This document shows, piece by piece, positions 30,617-39,592 of a stretch of DNA of 64,000 nucleotides (positions are counted from its first letter, which is position 1; every line of letters starts with the position of its first letter). The notes beneath the pieces are model-generated. The model did not search any database and was not told the DNA's origin. It was given only the letters and a program-made list of their open reading frames with translations. Both the position numbers and the translations under genes were made by a program. This DNA comes from Actinomycetospora chibensis (GTDB taxonomy: Bacteria; Actinomycetota; Actinomycetes; Mycobacteriales; Pseudonocardiaceae): NCBI RefSeq assembly GCF_028737215.1, contig NZ_JAQZAM010000008.1, forward strand, positions 186,001-250,000, read 5' to 3'.

Positions 30617-33600
30617 TCAGACCTCCGTCGGAGTGATCGCCACGGCGAGCGCGAGGTCGTCGGAGCGTGCCGCGGCGTCCCCGTTCACGGTGCCCTCCGT
30701 CATCGACACCGCCAGCACCTCCTCCGCGATGGTGCCCGCGTGCGCGCGCACCGCGTCGGCCACGTCGGCGCGCCCGGCGGTCCAGGTGAGGGCGATCCGG
30801 TCGGACACCTCGAGCCCGTGGGTCTTGCGGGCCTCCTGCACCACGCGCACGACGTCGCGGGCGAGCCCGGCGGCGCGCAGCTCATCGGTGAGCTCGGTGT
30901 CGAGGCCGACCGACAGGCCGCCCTCGGACCGGACCGCCCAGCCCTCGCGCGGGCTCTCCTCGACGAGGATCTCGTCACCGGAGAGCGTGATCTCCTCGCC
31001 GTCGACGACGACGGTGAGCGTGCCGTCCACCGGGGTGTCGGTGGAGGCCTTGACGGCCTCCGCGACCACCGGGGTCCGCTTCGCGAACCGCTTGCCCAGC
31101 GCCCGGAAGTTCGGCTTGACCGTCACCTCGACGAGGTCCGCGCCGGCCGCCTCGACCCGCGCGACGTTGAGCTCCTCGGCGATCTCGGCGAGCAGACCGT
31201 CCTCGAGGGCGCCGAAACCGTTCGCGGCCACGACGGCGCGGGCCAGGGGCTGGCGGGTGCGCACGCCGCTGGCGGCGCGCGTCGAGCGGCCGAGCTCCAC
31301 GATCCGGCGCACGAGCGCCATCCGGTCGGCCAGCCCGCGGTCGATCGCGGCCTCGTCGACCTCGGGCCAGTCGGTGAGGTGCACCGAGTCGGGCGCGCCC
31401 TCGACCACGTCGCCCTGGAGCAGCGTCCAGAGGTGGTCGGTGGTGAACGGGGTGAACGGTGCCATGAGCCGCGAGAGCGTCTCGACGCAGTGGTGCAGCG
31501 TGGCCAGCGCCTCGGGCTCGCCCGCCCAGAAGCGGCGGCGCGAGCGGCGCACGTACCAGTTCGACAGGCCGTCGACGAACGACGTGATCGCGCGCCCGGC
31601 ACTCGAGGAGTCGAAGTCGTCAAGCGCGCGGGTGACCTCGCGGACGCAGCCCGCGAGCTCGCCGAGCACCCAGCGGTCCATCGGGTGGGTGCTCTCCACC
31701 GGCTCCCCGGTGGGCCGCCAGCCCGAGGCGTTGGCGTACGTGACCAGGAACGACGCGGTGTTCCAGTAGGTCAGCAGGACCTTGCGGACGATCTCGCGCA
31801 GCGCCTCGTGCCCGACGCGGCGGTCGACCCACGGCGAGCCCTGCGCCAGCATCAGCCAGCGCACGGCGTCGGCGCCGTGGGAGTCGAACAGCTCGAACGG
31901 GTCGAGCACGTTGCCGAGGTGCTTCGACATCTTGCGGCCCTGCTCGTCGAGCAGCAGGCCCAGGCAGACGACGTTCTCGTACGACGACCGGTCGAACACC
32001 AGCGTGCCCACGGCCATCAGCGAGTAGAACCAGCCGCGGGTCTGGTCGATGGCCTCGCAGATGTACTGCGCGGGGTAGGCCGCCTCGAAGTCGGCCTCGT
32101 GGTGGTGCGGCGCGCCCCACTGGGCGAACGGCATCGCGCCCGAGTCGTACCAGACGTCGATGACGTCGGTGACCCGTCGCATCGTGCCGCTGCCCGACGG
32201 CGCCGGGAACGTCACGTCGTCGACGAAGGGACGGTGCGGGTCGAGCTCGGAGAGGTCCTCGCCGGCCCACCGGCCCAGCTCCGCGAGCGAGCCGACGCAG
32301 ACCATCTCCGACGGGTCGGCGTCGTTGCGCCAGATCGGCAGCGGCGTGCCCCAGTACCGGTTGCGCGAGAGCGCCCAGTCGACGTTGTTCTCGAGCCACC
32401 CGCCGTAGCGGCCGTGCTTGATGTGCGGCGGGTACCAGTTCGTCCGCTCGTTCTCCTCGACCAGGCGGTCGCGGATCTCGGTGGTGCGGATGAACCACGA
32501 GGGCAGCGCGTAGTAGATCAGCGGCGTGTGGCAGCGCCAGCAGTGCGGATACGAGTGCTCGTAGGACTCGGAGCGCCACAGCACGCCGCGCGCACGGAGC
32601 TCGTCGACCAGCGTCGGGTCCGCGCCCTTGAAGAACATGCCGCCGACCAGCGGGACGTCGGCGTAGAAGTGCCCGTCCGGGCCGATCGGGTTGACCATCT
32701 CGAGGCCCTCGGCCTTGGCCACGAGGTGGTCCTCGGCGCCGAACGCGGGCGCCATGTGCACGAGGCCGGTGCCGGCGTCGGTCGTCACGTGGTCGCCGTG
32801 GACGACGCGGTGCGCGTCGCCGAAACGCTCGTCGGAGATCAGGTCGAGCGGCCTGCGGTAGTGGCTGCCGAGCAGGTCGGAGCCCGCGAGGCGGTCGGTC
32901 ACCCGGGCGTCCTCGCCCAGCACCGCCAGCAGGTCCTCGGCGACGACGAGGTCGTCACCCTCGCCGACGGTGGCGCGCACGTAGGGGATGTCGCGGGCGA
33001 CGGCGACGGCGGTGTTCGACGGCAGCGTCCAGGGCGTCGTCGTCCAGACCAGCAGGTCGGCGCCGGCCCAGGGACCGTCGGTGAGCGGGAAACGGACGTA
33101 GACCGAGGGGTCGACGTCGTCCTCGTACCCGAGGGCGACCTCGTGGTCGGACAGCGGCGTCTCGTCGCGCGGGCAGTACGGCGTGACGCGATGGTCCTCG
33201 ACGAGAAGGCCCTTGTCGAAGATGGTCTTGAGCGACCACCAGACGCTCTCGACGTAGCGCGGGGCCATGGTCAGGTAGGCCTCGTCGAGGTCCACCCAGT
33301 AGCCCATGCGCTCGGTCATCGCGGCGAACGCCGAGACGTTGCGCAGTGCGGACTCCTTGCAGGCCGCGTTGAACTCCGCGATGCCGTAGTTCTCGATGTC
33401 GCCCTTGCTCGTGAAGCCGAGCTCCTTCTCCACCGCGAGCTCGACCGGCAGGCCGTGGCAGTCCCAGCCCGCGCGACGCGGGACGCTGTAGCCGCGCATC
33501 GTCTTGAACCGCGGGAAGAGGTCCTTGAACGCCCGGGCCTCGACGTGGTGGGTCCCGGGCTGGCCGTTCGCCGTCGGCGGCCCCTCATAGAAGATCCACG

Positions 33601-33754
33601 GCTCACCGCCCGCGGTGCGCTCGAGGCTGCGACGGAACACGTCGCGGTCGGCCCAGCGGGCCAGCACCTCGCGCTCGACGGCGGGCAGGTCCACGCTCGC
33701 GGGCAGGGCGGCGAACGCGGCCTTACCGGTGGCGGGGGACGGCGGAGAGCTCAC
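30617..33754 (-). CDS. ileS: Isoleucyl-tRNA synthetase
   Basis: Charges tRNA(Ile) and edits misactivated valine. The length (1045 residues) and the short zinc-poor C-terminus are those of the type 2 (eukaryote-like) enzyme, which in other organisms is linked to mupirocin tolerance. The HIGH-like motif is GQPGTHHVEARAF (about residues 65-75), the CP1 editing domain spans about 190-400, and KMSKS is GRKMSKHLGN near 610. GTG 33754 gives the standard N-terminus. It ends three bases after the convergent transporter gene. Confidence 0.95.
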   Translation of the reverse strand: MSSPPSPATGKAAFAALPASVDLPAVEREVLARWADRDVFRRSLERTAGGEPWIFYEGPPTANGQPGTHHVEARAFKDLFPRFKTMRGYSVPRRAGWDCHGLPVELAVEKELGFTSKGDIENYGIAEFNAACKESALRNVSAFAAMTERMGYWVDLDEAYLTMAPRYVESVWWSLKTIFDKGLLVEDHRVTPYCPRDETPLSDHEVALGYEDDVDPSVYVRFPLTDGPWAGADLLVWTTTPWTLPSNTAVAVARDIPYVRATVGEGDDLVVAEDLLAVLGEDARVTDRLAGSDLLGSHYRRPLDLISDERFGDAHRVVHGDHVTTDAGTGLVHMAPAFGAEDHLVAKAEGLEMVNPIGPDGHFYADVPLVGGMFFKGADPTLVDELRARGVLWRSESYEHSYPHCWRCHTPLIYYALPSWFIRTTEIRDRLVEENERTNWYPPHIKHGRYGGWLENNVDWALSRNRYWGTPLPIWRNDADPSEMVCVGSLAELGRWAGEDLSELDPHRPFVDDVTFPAPSGSGTMRRVTDVIDVWYDSGAMPFAQWGAPHHHEADFEAAYPAQYICEAIDQTRGWFYSLMAVGTLVFDRSSYENVVCLGLLLDEQGRKMSKHLGNVLDPFELFDSHGADAVRWLMLAQGSPWVDRRVGHEALREIVRKVLLTYWNTASFLVTYANASGWRPTGEPVESTHPMDRWVLGELAGCVREVTRALDDFDSSSAGRAITSFVDGLSNWYVRRSRRRFWAGEPEALATLHHCVETLSRLMAPFTPFTTDHLWTLLQGDVVEGAPDSVHLTDWPEVDEAAIDRGLADRMALVRRIVELGRSTRAASGVRTRQPLARAVVAANGFGALEDGLLAEIAEELNVARVEAAGADLVEVTVKPNFRALGKRFAKRTPVVAEAVKASTDTPVDGTLTVVVDGEEITLSGDEILVEESPREGWAVRSEGGLSVGLDTELTDELRAAGLARDVVRVVQEARKTHGLEVSDRIALTWTAGRADVADAVRAHAGTIAEEVLAVSMTEGTVNGDAAARSDDLALAVAITPTEV

Positions 33755-33930
33755 GTCTCGATCTTCCTGGTGGTGCGGCAGCCCAACTCAGCCAGCCTAC
33801 CGGGGGGTCCGAGGCGGTTCTGACCTGCGGGCCCGGCGCGGCCGCGGGGGGTGTCGAACCCGCTGGGGCCGATGTCTTAGACTTGTCGGCGTCGTCGAGC
33901 GCGGCGCTTCGTCACGCTCGGTGATCGCCA

Positions 33931-34002
33931 TGGGGTATGGTGTAATTGGCAACACGGCTGATTCTGGTTCAGTTGTTCTAGGTTCGAGTCCTGGTACCCC
34001 AG
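33931..34002 (+). tRNA. tRNA-Gln (CUG)
   Basis: A 72-base cloverleaf. The acceptor TGGGGTA pairs with TACCCCA (33995-34001), with discriminator G. The anticodon stem-loop holds CTG at 33964-33966, flanked by GCTGA and TCAGT. The T arm has the loop TTCGAGT. CCA is not encoded. It is 48 bases before tRNA-Glu, and the two are likely read together. The GatCAB complex encoded at 6556-9907 would correct Glu-tRNA(Gln). Confidence 0.95.
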
Positions 34003-34050
34003 CTGCGAGCAGTGTCGGACCGTGATCTAGGGTCGTCACCGTTCTCCTAG

Positions 34051-34123
34051 GGCCCCGTCGTCTAGCGGCCTAGGACGCCGCCCTCTCAAGGCGGTAGCGG
34101 GGGTTCGAATCCCCTCGGGGCTA
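34051..34123 (+). tRNA. tRNA-Glu (CUC)
   Basis: A 73-base cloverleaf. The acceptor GGCCCCG pairs with CGGGGCT, with a terminal G-U pair. The anticodon stem CCGCC/GGCGG encloses CTCTCAA with anticodon CTC at 34085-34087. The T loop is TTCGAAT and the discriminator is A. CCA is not encoded. A long hairpin follows after 10 bases. Confidence 0.95.
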
Positions 34124-34133
34124 CACCACACCG

Positions 34134-34165
34134 ACGCGGTGCACCGGCTCTCCGGTGCACCGCGT
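34134..34165 (+). terminator. Terminator of the tRNA pair
   Basis: ACGCGGTGCACCGG pairs perfectly over 14 bases with CCGGTGCACCGCGT around the loop CTCT. T-rich bases follow loosely. Confidence 0.85.
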
Positions 34166-34212
34166 TCGTCGTTCCGGGGCTCTCGTCGTTCCCGGGGTTC
34201 GTCGGGCCGGGC

Positions 34213-34677
34213 TCACCCCCGGGCGCTGGAACGTCGCAGGTGGATGATCGGGAACGGCTTGCCGTCGGCGTCGGTGGCGGAGCGCCCGACCTCGACGAAG
34301 CCCCGCCGGCCGTACCACGCGCGGGCCGCCGGGTTCTGCTCGTTGACGTCCAGCGTGAGGATCGGGTGGTGGGCGGCCACCTCCTCGAGCAACGCCGTCC
34401 CGGCACCCCGACCGTGCACCGAGGGGTCGACGAAGAGCCCGTCGACCTCGCCGCCGCGCGCGGTGAGGAAGCCGACGACCGACCCGTCGCCGGGATCGGT
34501 CGCGAGCCGGAGGACGAGGCGCGGGAGCTCCCGGCGCAGCTGCACCTCGAAGCCGTCGACGTCGGCCGGAGCGAGGAAGTCGTGGGTGGCCTCGACCGCG
34601 CGTCGCCACACGCGCAGCACGTCCTCGAGGTCGTCGGGGCCGGCGTCGCGCAGGGACCAGGGGGTGGGCGCCGTCAT
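34213..34677 (-). CDS. GNAT family N-acetyltransferase
   Basis: A 154-residue acyltransferase of the GCN5-related fold. The acetyl-CoA loop is VHGRGAGTALLEE (about residues 90-102), preceded by VDGLFVDPS, and the C-terminal beta-bulge NPAARAWYGRRGF is typical. The substrate is unknown. ATG 34677 begins the domain directly. It lies 11 bases after the end of the shortened methyltransferase gene on the same strand. Confidence 0.85.
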   Translation of the reverse strand: MTAPTPWSLRDAGPDDLEDVLRVWRRAVEATHDFLAPADVDGFEVQLRRELPRLVLRLATDPGDGSVVGFLTARGGEVDGLFVDPSVHGRGAGTALLEEVAAHHPILTLDVNEQNPAARAWYGRRGFVEVGRSATDADGKPFPIIHLRRSSARG

Positions 34678-34688
34678 CGCCGGACCGC

Positions 34689-35096
34689 TCAGAGCACGCG
34701 GGCGATCGCGGCGTAGCCCCCGGTGGGGCGTTCGCCGGGGCTGGTGGTGGGCCAGTCGACGATGTCGACCATGCCGGGCGGGACCAGGTCGAGCCCGCCG
34801 AGGAGATCGGTGATCTCCGGGCGCGAGCGCAGGACGACCTCGGTGGCGCTGCCGCGGTGCACCCGCGCGTCGGGACGCTGGGCGAGGGCGATCTCGTGGA
34901 CGTTGCCGACCGTCGGGACCCCGGAGCCGAGGTCGAGGATCGTCGCGGCCTGCTCGCGGTCGACGGCGACGTTGTACGCCCCGCCCAACATGTACTCGTA
35001 GATCCGGGCGGCGTTGGCGCGGTCGAAGTCGATGCCGGCCTCCAGCGCTCGTTCGGACTCCGGCCAACGGTCCTCGTCGCCCGATCCAGCCGTCAA
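34689..35096 (-). pseudogene. Methyltransf_19-type SAM methyltransferase, internally deleted
   Basis: The frame is open, but only about half of the usual 265-residue protein is there. Present are FDRANAARIYEYMLGGAYN with VDREQAATI, SAM motif I LDLGSGVPTVGNVHE, and the C-terminal EVVLRSRPEITDLLGG with GYAAIARVL. The helix block between the first two pieces and about 100 residues after motif I, including the acidic SAM ribose-binding segment, are missing. The TTG at 35096 has GGAG about 6 bases upstream but is uncertain. It is probably inactive. The comparison is from memory of the family (DUF574/PF04672). Confidence 0.6.
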
Positions 35097-35260
35097 GACA
35101 CGCTCCGTCCCCGCGCACGCCACCCCGGCGGTGATCGTCGCACCGGGCCGGCCGTGCGGGGTGTGGGGCGCACCGGCCGCGCCTTGAGTGTGCCGCGACG
35201 GCACGGTGTTCCGTCGTTCCCGGACCTGCTCGCCACGCACCGAGAGAACGGAGCGCCGTG

Positions 35261-37180
35261 ATGACCGACACCGCTCGTGTCGCCACCCTGCCGAGGCCGA
35301 TCGAGGTGGAGGAGTTCTTCGCCGACCCCGCCTTCTCCCACCCGTCGATCTCGCCGGACGGGACGCGCCTGGCCTACCTGGCGCCGCGGTACGGCCGCAC
35401 CCAGGTGTGGGTGCGGGGGATCGACGAGGAGCACGCGGACGCGGTGTGCGTGACGCACGACGCCCGGCGCGGCATCACGACCTTCTCCTGGACCGACGAC
35501 CCGCGCTGGCTGCTCTACCTCCAGGACACCGACGGCAACGAGGACTGGCACCTCCATCGGGTCGACCTCGGGGCGCCGGACACCCCGGCCGTCGACCTGA
35601 CGCCCCTGCCGGCGGGGTCACGCGTGGTCGGCTTCGAGCCGGTCCGGTCGGCGCCCGGGTACGTGCTCGTGTCGATGAACCGGCGGCCGATGTTCCTCGA
35701 CCTCTTCTGGGTCGAGGTCGCCACCGGCGAGACGACGGTGCACCTGGAACAGCCCGAGCCGCGGGGCGACTTCCTGGTCGACCGCGACGGCCGGGCGGCG
35801 TTCTACTCCTACCTCGCCGACGACGGCGCCCAGGAGTTCTCCGCGGTGGACGCCGAGACCGGGCAGATGCGCTTCCTGCGTCGGGTCGGCGGCCCGGAAC
35901 ACCCGACGGGGGTGCAGCCGCAGAAGGTGACGCCCGACGGGACGGGCCTGCTGGTGGGCATCTACCAGGACTCCGACGACCTGCGGCTCGTCCGGATCGA
36001 CCGGGAGACCGGCGAGGAGACCGTGGTCGCGGCCGTCGAGGGACGCAGCCTGGACATCATGGGCACCGCCGCCCCGGGCATGCCGCCCACCGTGTACACC
36101 GACCGTCGCACCGGCGAGGTCCTCGCGGCCCGCTTCGTCGGCGACCGCCCCGTCATCGAGGTGGTGGACCCGCACTTCGCCGAGGTGTACGCCGCGCTCT
36201 CGCAGCTCTCGGACAGTGGGCTGGGCACGGTGTCGTCGGACGAGAGCGGGCAGCGGTGGGTCGCGTCGTTCATCCACGACCGCGAGCCCGGCCTGACCTG
36301 GTTCTACGACCACGGCACCGGGGAGAGCCGCCTGCTGTTCCGGCCGCTCCCGCACCTGGACCCGGCCGACCTGGCGCCCCGGACGCCGGTCGGCTTCCCG
36401 GCCCGCGACGGGCTGCCGCTGCACGGGTTCCTGACGCTGCCGGTCGGGGTCGAGCCGACGGGCCTGCCACTGGTCCTGGTCGTGCACGGCGGGCCGTGGG
36501 CCCACGACACGTGGTCCTACGACCCGGAGGCGCAGTTCCTGACCAACCGGGGCTACGCGGTGCTGCAGGTCAACTTCCGCGGCTCCTCGGGGTACGGACG
36601 GCGGCACACCCTCGCCGCGATCGGTGAGCTCGCCGCCGCGATGCACGACGACCTCCTCGACGCCGTCGACTGGGCCGTGGGGGAGGGCTACGCCGACCCG
36701 GAACGGGTCGGCATCTACGGCGGGTCCTACGGCGGCTACACCGCGCTCGTCGGCGTGACGGTGACGCCCGACCGCTTCGCCGCCGCCGTGGACTACGTGG
36801 GCATCTCGGACCTCGCGAACTTCATGCGCACGCTGCCGCCGTTCGTGACGCCCTACATGGTGGCCAACTGGTACCGCTACGTCGGCGACCCCGCGGTGCC
36901 CGAGCAGGAGGCGGACATGCTGGCGCGCTCGCCGATCACCATGGTCGATCGCATCCGCACCCCGCTGCTGGTGGCCCAGGGCGCCAACGACGCCCGCGTC
37001 GTGCAGGCGGAGTCCGACAACATCGTCGCGTCGCTGCGCGAGCGCGGGGTCCCGGTGGAGTACCTCGTCGCCGAGGACGAGGGCCACGGGTTCGCGAACC
37101 CCGAGAACCGGTTCCGGCTGTACCGCGCCATCGAGCGGCACTTCGCCGAGCACCTCGGGGGGCGCGGCGGCATCGGCTGA
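35261..37180 (+). CDS. S9 family prolyl-oligopeptidase-type peptidase
   Basis: A 639-residue serine peptidase: an N-terminal seven-bladed beta-propeller (about residues 25-370) over a C-terminal alpha/beta-hydrolase domain. The triad is Ser489 in GGSYGGY, Asp577 in QGANDARV and His609 in [12 protein letters not shown]. No signal peptide is evident, so it probably acts in the cytoplasm on oligopeptides. ATG 35261 is preferred to the adjacent GTG because GGAG lies seven bases upstream. Relatives include acylaminoacyl-peptidases and dipeptidyl aminopeptidases. Confidence 0.92.
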   Translation: MTDTARVATLPRPIEVEEFFADPAFSHPSISPDGTRLAYLAPRYGRTQVWVRGIDEEHADAVCVTHDARRGITTFSWTDDPRWLLYLQDTDGNEDWHLHRVDLGAPDTPAVDLTPLPAGSRVVGFEPVRSAPGYVLVSMNRRPMFLDLFWVEVATGETTVHLEQPEPRGDFLVDRDGRAAFYSYLADDGAQEFSAVDAETGQMRFLRRVGGPEHPTGVQPQKVTPDGTGLLVGIYQDSDDLRLVRIDRETGEETVVAAVEGRSLDIMGTAAPGMPPTVYTDRRTGEVLAARFVGDRPVIEVVDPHFAEVYAALSQLSDSGLGTVSSDESGQRWVASFIHDREPGLTWFYDHGTGESRLLFRPLPHLDPADLAPRTPVGFPARDGLPLHGFLTLPVGVEPTGLPLVLVVHGGPWAHDTWSYDPEAQFLTNRGYAVLQVNFRGSSGYGRRHTLAAIGELAAAMHDDLLDAVDWAVGEGYADPERVGIYGGSYGGYTALVGVTVTPDRFAAAVDYVGISDLANFMRTLPPFVTPYMVANWYRYVGDPAVPEQEADMLARSPITMVDRIRTPLLVAQGANDARVVQAESDNIVASLRERGVPVEYLVAEDEGHGFANPENRFRLYRAIERHFAEHLGGRGGIG

Positions 37181-37211
37181 GCCCGGCCTCAACCCCCCCC
37201 TCAGGTCCGGA

Positions 37212-37598
37212 TCACGAAGGGGCCGCGGAGGTGGCCAGCACCTCGTCCGGCACCGCCGTGGCGATGACCGCGTCGAGCCCGTCACGGGCGCCCGAGAGCT
37301 CGTCGATCATGGCCGTCAGGCGGTCCCGCTCGCGCTGGAGGTCGTCCAGCAGCTCCGGGCACGACGCGATGAGGCGTGGGCCGTCGGCACCCATACAGGG
37401 CAGGAGCTCGGCGATGGTGGCCGTGGACAGCCCGGCGGCGAGCAGCGTGCGGACGTGGTGCACCACGTCGACGTCGCCCTCGGCGTACTCGCGGTAGCCC
37501 GACGGGGAGCGGTGCGGGCGCAGCAGGCCCTGCTCCTCGTAGTAGCGCAGCAGGCGGGGTGCCACGCCCACGCGTCGCGCGAGCTCACCGATCCGCAC
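37212..37598 (-). CDS. MerR family transcriptional regulator
   Basis: A 128-residue protein with the N-terminal winged helix-turn-helix (MRIGELARRVGVAPRLLRYY, residues 1-20; GYREYAEGDVDVV). A coiled dimerisation helix follows and a short Cys-containing middle (PCMGADG, ASCPELL) that could sense a metal or redox state. It lacks a large effector domain. It is divergent from the reductase gene, and a textbook MerR operator lies between them, so it probably regulates that gene. Confidence 0.88.
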   Translation of the reverse strand: MRIGELARRVGVAPRLLRYYEEQGLLRPHRSPSGYREYAEGDVDVVHHVRTLLAAGLSTATIAELLPCMGADGPRLIASCPELLDDLQRERDRLTAMIDELSGARDGLDAVIATAVPDEVLATSAAPS

Positions 37599-37615
37599 GA
37601 GTCGGCCCTCCGGGC

Positions 37616-37646
37616 TTGACCTTCACACCGGTGTGAGACTTTAGCG
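37616..37646 (+). promoter_or_regulatory. MerR-type promoter/operator
   Basis: A -35-like TTGACC (37616-37621) and a -10-like TTAGCG (37641-37646) are 19 bases apart. That long spacing is typical of MerR promoters, where the regulator twists the DNA to align the boxes. The spacer holds the perfect palindrome TCACACCGGTGTGA. The site is 9 bases before the reductase ATG. Confidence 0.8.
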
Positions 37647-37654
37647 TTCCCGGC

Positions 37655-38526
37655 ATGGACATCGAGAACGAACCGGTCACGGTCCTCGGCCTCGGCGCGA
37701 TGGGGACGGCCCTGGCCCGGGCCCTGCTGCGCGCCGGCCACCCCGTCACCGTCTGGAACCGCACCCCCGCCCGCGCCGAGGCCCTGGCGGCCGAGGGCGC
37801 CCGCGTCGCCCCCGACCCCGCGGCCGCCGTCGCCGCCGGAGCGCTGACCGTCGTCTGCCTGCTGGACGACGCCGCCGTCGCCGCCGTGCTCGACCCCCTC
37901 GGCGGGGACCTGGCGGGCGCCACGCTCGTGAACCTCACCTCCGGCACCCCGGAGCAGGCCCGCGACGCGGCGACGCGGCTGACCCACCTCGGCGCCGACG
38001 TCCTGGCCGGGACGATCATGGTCCCGACGCCGCTGGTGGGGACGCCCGACGCGCTCGTCCTCTACAGCGGGGTGGCCGGGGTGCACGAGGAGCACCGGCC
38101 CACGCTCGAGGCCCTCGGCCGCACGGACTACCTGGGCGCGGACCCCGGGCGCGCGGCCCTGTTCGACCTCGGCATGCTCGACGTGTTCTTCGCCGGCATG
38201 GCCTCGTTCCTCCACGCCGCCGCCGTCGTGGGCCGCGACGGCATCACCGGCGCCGACTTCGCGCCCTACGCCGAGCAGGTCGCCGCGATCCTCCCGGCCA
38301 CCTTCCGCGGGCTGGCCGCGGACGTCGACGCGGCGAGCCACCCCGGCGACGAGGACAACCTCGTCATAAACCCACGGCGCTCGCCCACATCGTCGCGGCC
38401 AGCCGGAGCCGGGGCGTCGACCCGTCCGTGCCCGAGCTGGTCCACCGGCTCGCGCAGCGGGCCATCGACCGCGGTCACGGCGCCGACGGGTTCTCGCGCC
38501 TCGTCGAGGAGTTCGCGCCCGGATAG
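37655..38526 (+). pseudogene. Imine-reductase-like NAD(P) oxidoreductase, frameshifted
   Basis: The N-terminal Rossmann domain is intact (VTVLGLGAMGTALARALL, NRTPARAEAL), of the 6-phosphogluconate/3-hydroxyisobutyrate dehydrogenase superfamily. The frame continues to about residue 237 (HPGDEDNLV). It then becomes Ser/Arg/Pro-rich at about 38366-38373. The expected C-terminus appears in another frame (TALAHIVAASRSRGVDPSVP onward, ending EFAPG and TAG 38524-38526). One missing base near AAACCC explains this. The total would be about 289 residues, the family length. It is either a recent loss or a sequencing error; the MerR operator upstream still looks intact. Confidence 0.75.
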
Positions 38527-38644
38527 GACGGGTCGGCCCCACGCGCTCGCCGCCCGGCCCATGGCCCGGTGGACCGCCGCGCGGGAGGGCTCGGTCGCGT
38601 CGTCGTGACCTGCGACCGGGCGACACGCTGCGCCCCTGACCTCG

Positions 38645-38659
38645 GCGGACGTTGTCCGC
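38645..38659. promoter_or_regulatory. Orphan TetR-like operator dyad
   Basis: GCGGAC, GTT, GTCCGC form a perfect dyad that resembles TetR-family operators. It lies in a 298-base stretch (38527-38824) that otherwise shows no gene and no terminator that I can identify. No TetR gene is nearby. Confidence 0.3.
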
Positions 38660-38824
38660 TCACCGAAGGGCCAGTACGGTGCGCGACGGCGGGCGCCCGG
38701 ATCGGCCGCGCGCCTGTTCGGCCCAGGCGGCATCCCCGCCTGCCCGGGGTCACCGTCTGCGAGCGTCCTCCCCCCGGCCGCTCGCCGGGTGGCTCCGGGT
38801 CCACCACCGAGGGGGTGGACCGGG

Positions 38825-39037
38825 GTGATCGCCGTGACCGGTGGCGATCCCGACCTGGACCGCTGCGACGGGTACGTGGTGCTGGTGGTCGACCCGGTCA
38901 CCGGCGAATCCGACTGCTACGGACCGTTCGTCGAGGTGACCGAGGCCGGCCAGGAGGTCATGCGCTTCCGCGAGGAGTTCTCCCTGCGGGAGTTCGACGA
39001 GGTGCTCGTCGAGCTGGTGCGCTGGCACCGTCGCTGA
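38825..39037 (+). CDS. Small hypothetical protein (70 aa)
   Basis: An acidic protein with a beta-hairpin-like start (GYVVLVVDPVTGESDCYGPF) and a helical second half ending in RWHRR. A G-rich stretch precedes GTG 38825; an upstream ATG at 38789 is possible but gives a Pro-rich extension. No family recognised. Confidence 0.5.
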   Translation: MIAVTGGDPDLDRCDGYVVLVVDPVTGESDCYGPFVEVTEAGQEVMRFREEFSLREFDEVLVELVRWHRR

Positions 39038-39230
39038 CGCGCCGCCCGCGACACGACGGGTGGCGCCCGTCCCGTCCCACGAACCGGTGACCGCTGGCGA
39101 CGAACCGCTCACCCGGCGCGAGTTTCGACGCCTGGAGCAGGGGAATTGCTCAGGAGGACGCCCAACGATCGGTCTGGCCCCGTGCATGCTCCGGAGGTCC
39201 CCGACCGACCTACGTCGAGGAGGCACTCCG

Positions 39231-39527
39231 GTGCTCGACGACCGTGAGCAGTACATCCTGCGCGACATCCAGCGCCACATCGAGGCCAGCGACCCGAAGC
39301 TCGCGCGGCTCGCGCGCCGGGAGCAGGGCCACCGGACCTACTGGCTGTCGATCGCGTCGCTCGTCATGGGCGTCGTCCTCGGCGTCGCGCTCGCCGCACT
39401 GGGTCCGGTGGGCGCGGGCCTCACGCTGATCACGCTCGGGGCCGTGCCCATGAGTGTGTGGCACTGGCGGCGGCCCGGGACGGCGAGCCCACTGCAGTCC
39501 GCCCAGATCCAGGAACGGCGCGGGTAG
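39231..39527 (+). CDS. DUF3040 membrane protein
   Basis: A 98-residue protein of the actinobacterial DUF3040 family. The N-terminal helix LDDREQYILRDIQRHIEASD is followed by two hydrophobic spans (about residues 42-60 and 63-80) and a basic tail. Its role is unknown. GTG 39231 has CGAGGAGG close upstream. The open frame before it has no conserved sequence. Confidence 0.82.
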   Translation: MLDDREQYILRDIQRHIEASDPKLARLARREQGHRTYWLSIASLVMGVVLGVALAALGPVGAGLTLITLGAVPMSVWHWRRPGTASPLQSAQIQERRG

Positions 39528-39592
39528 GAACCCACCCCACGGGCCTCCATACTGCGACCCACGCGCAGGGGACCCACGCGCAGGGAGGGTCG

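Noticed and set aside
30740-33823. A 1027-codon plus-strand open frame opposite ileS
   Set aside because: It is a compositional shadow, rich in Val, Arg, Glu and Asp, with no motif; ileS is complete on the other strand.
33931-34123. Integration (attachment) site at the tRNA pair
   Set aside because: Both tRNAs are whole and no partial duplicate of their 3' ends or an integrase gene was seen nearby.
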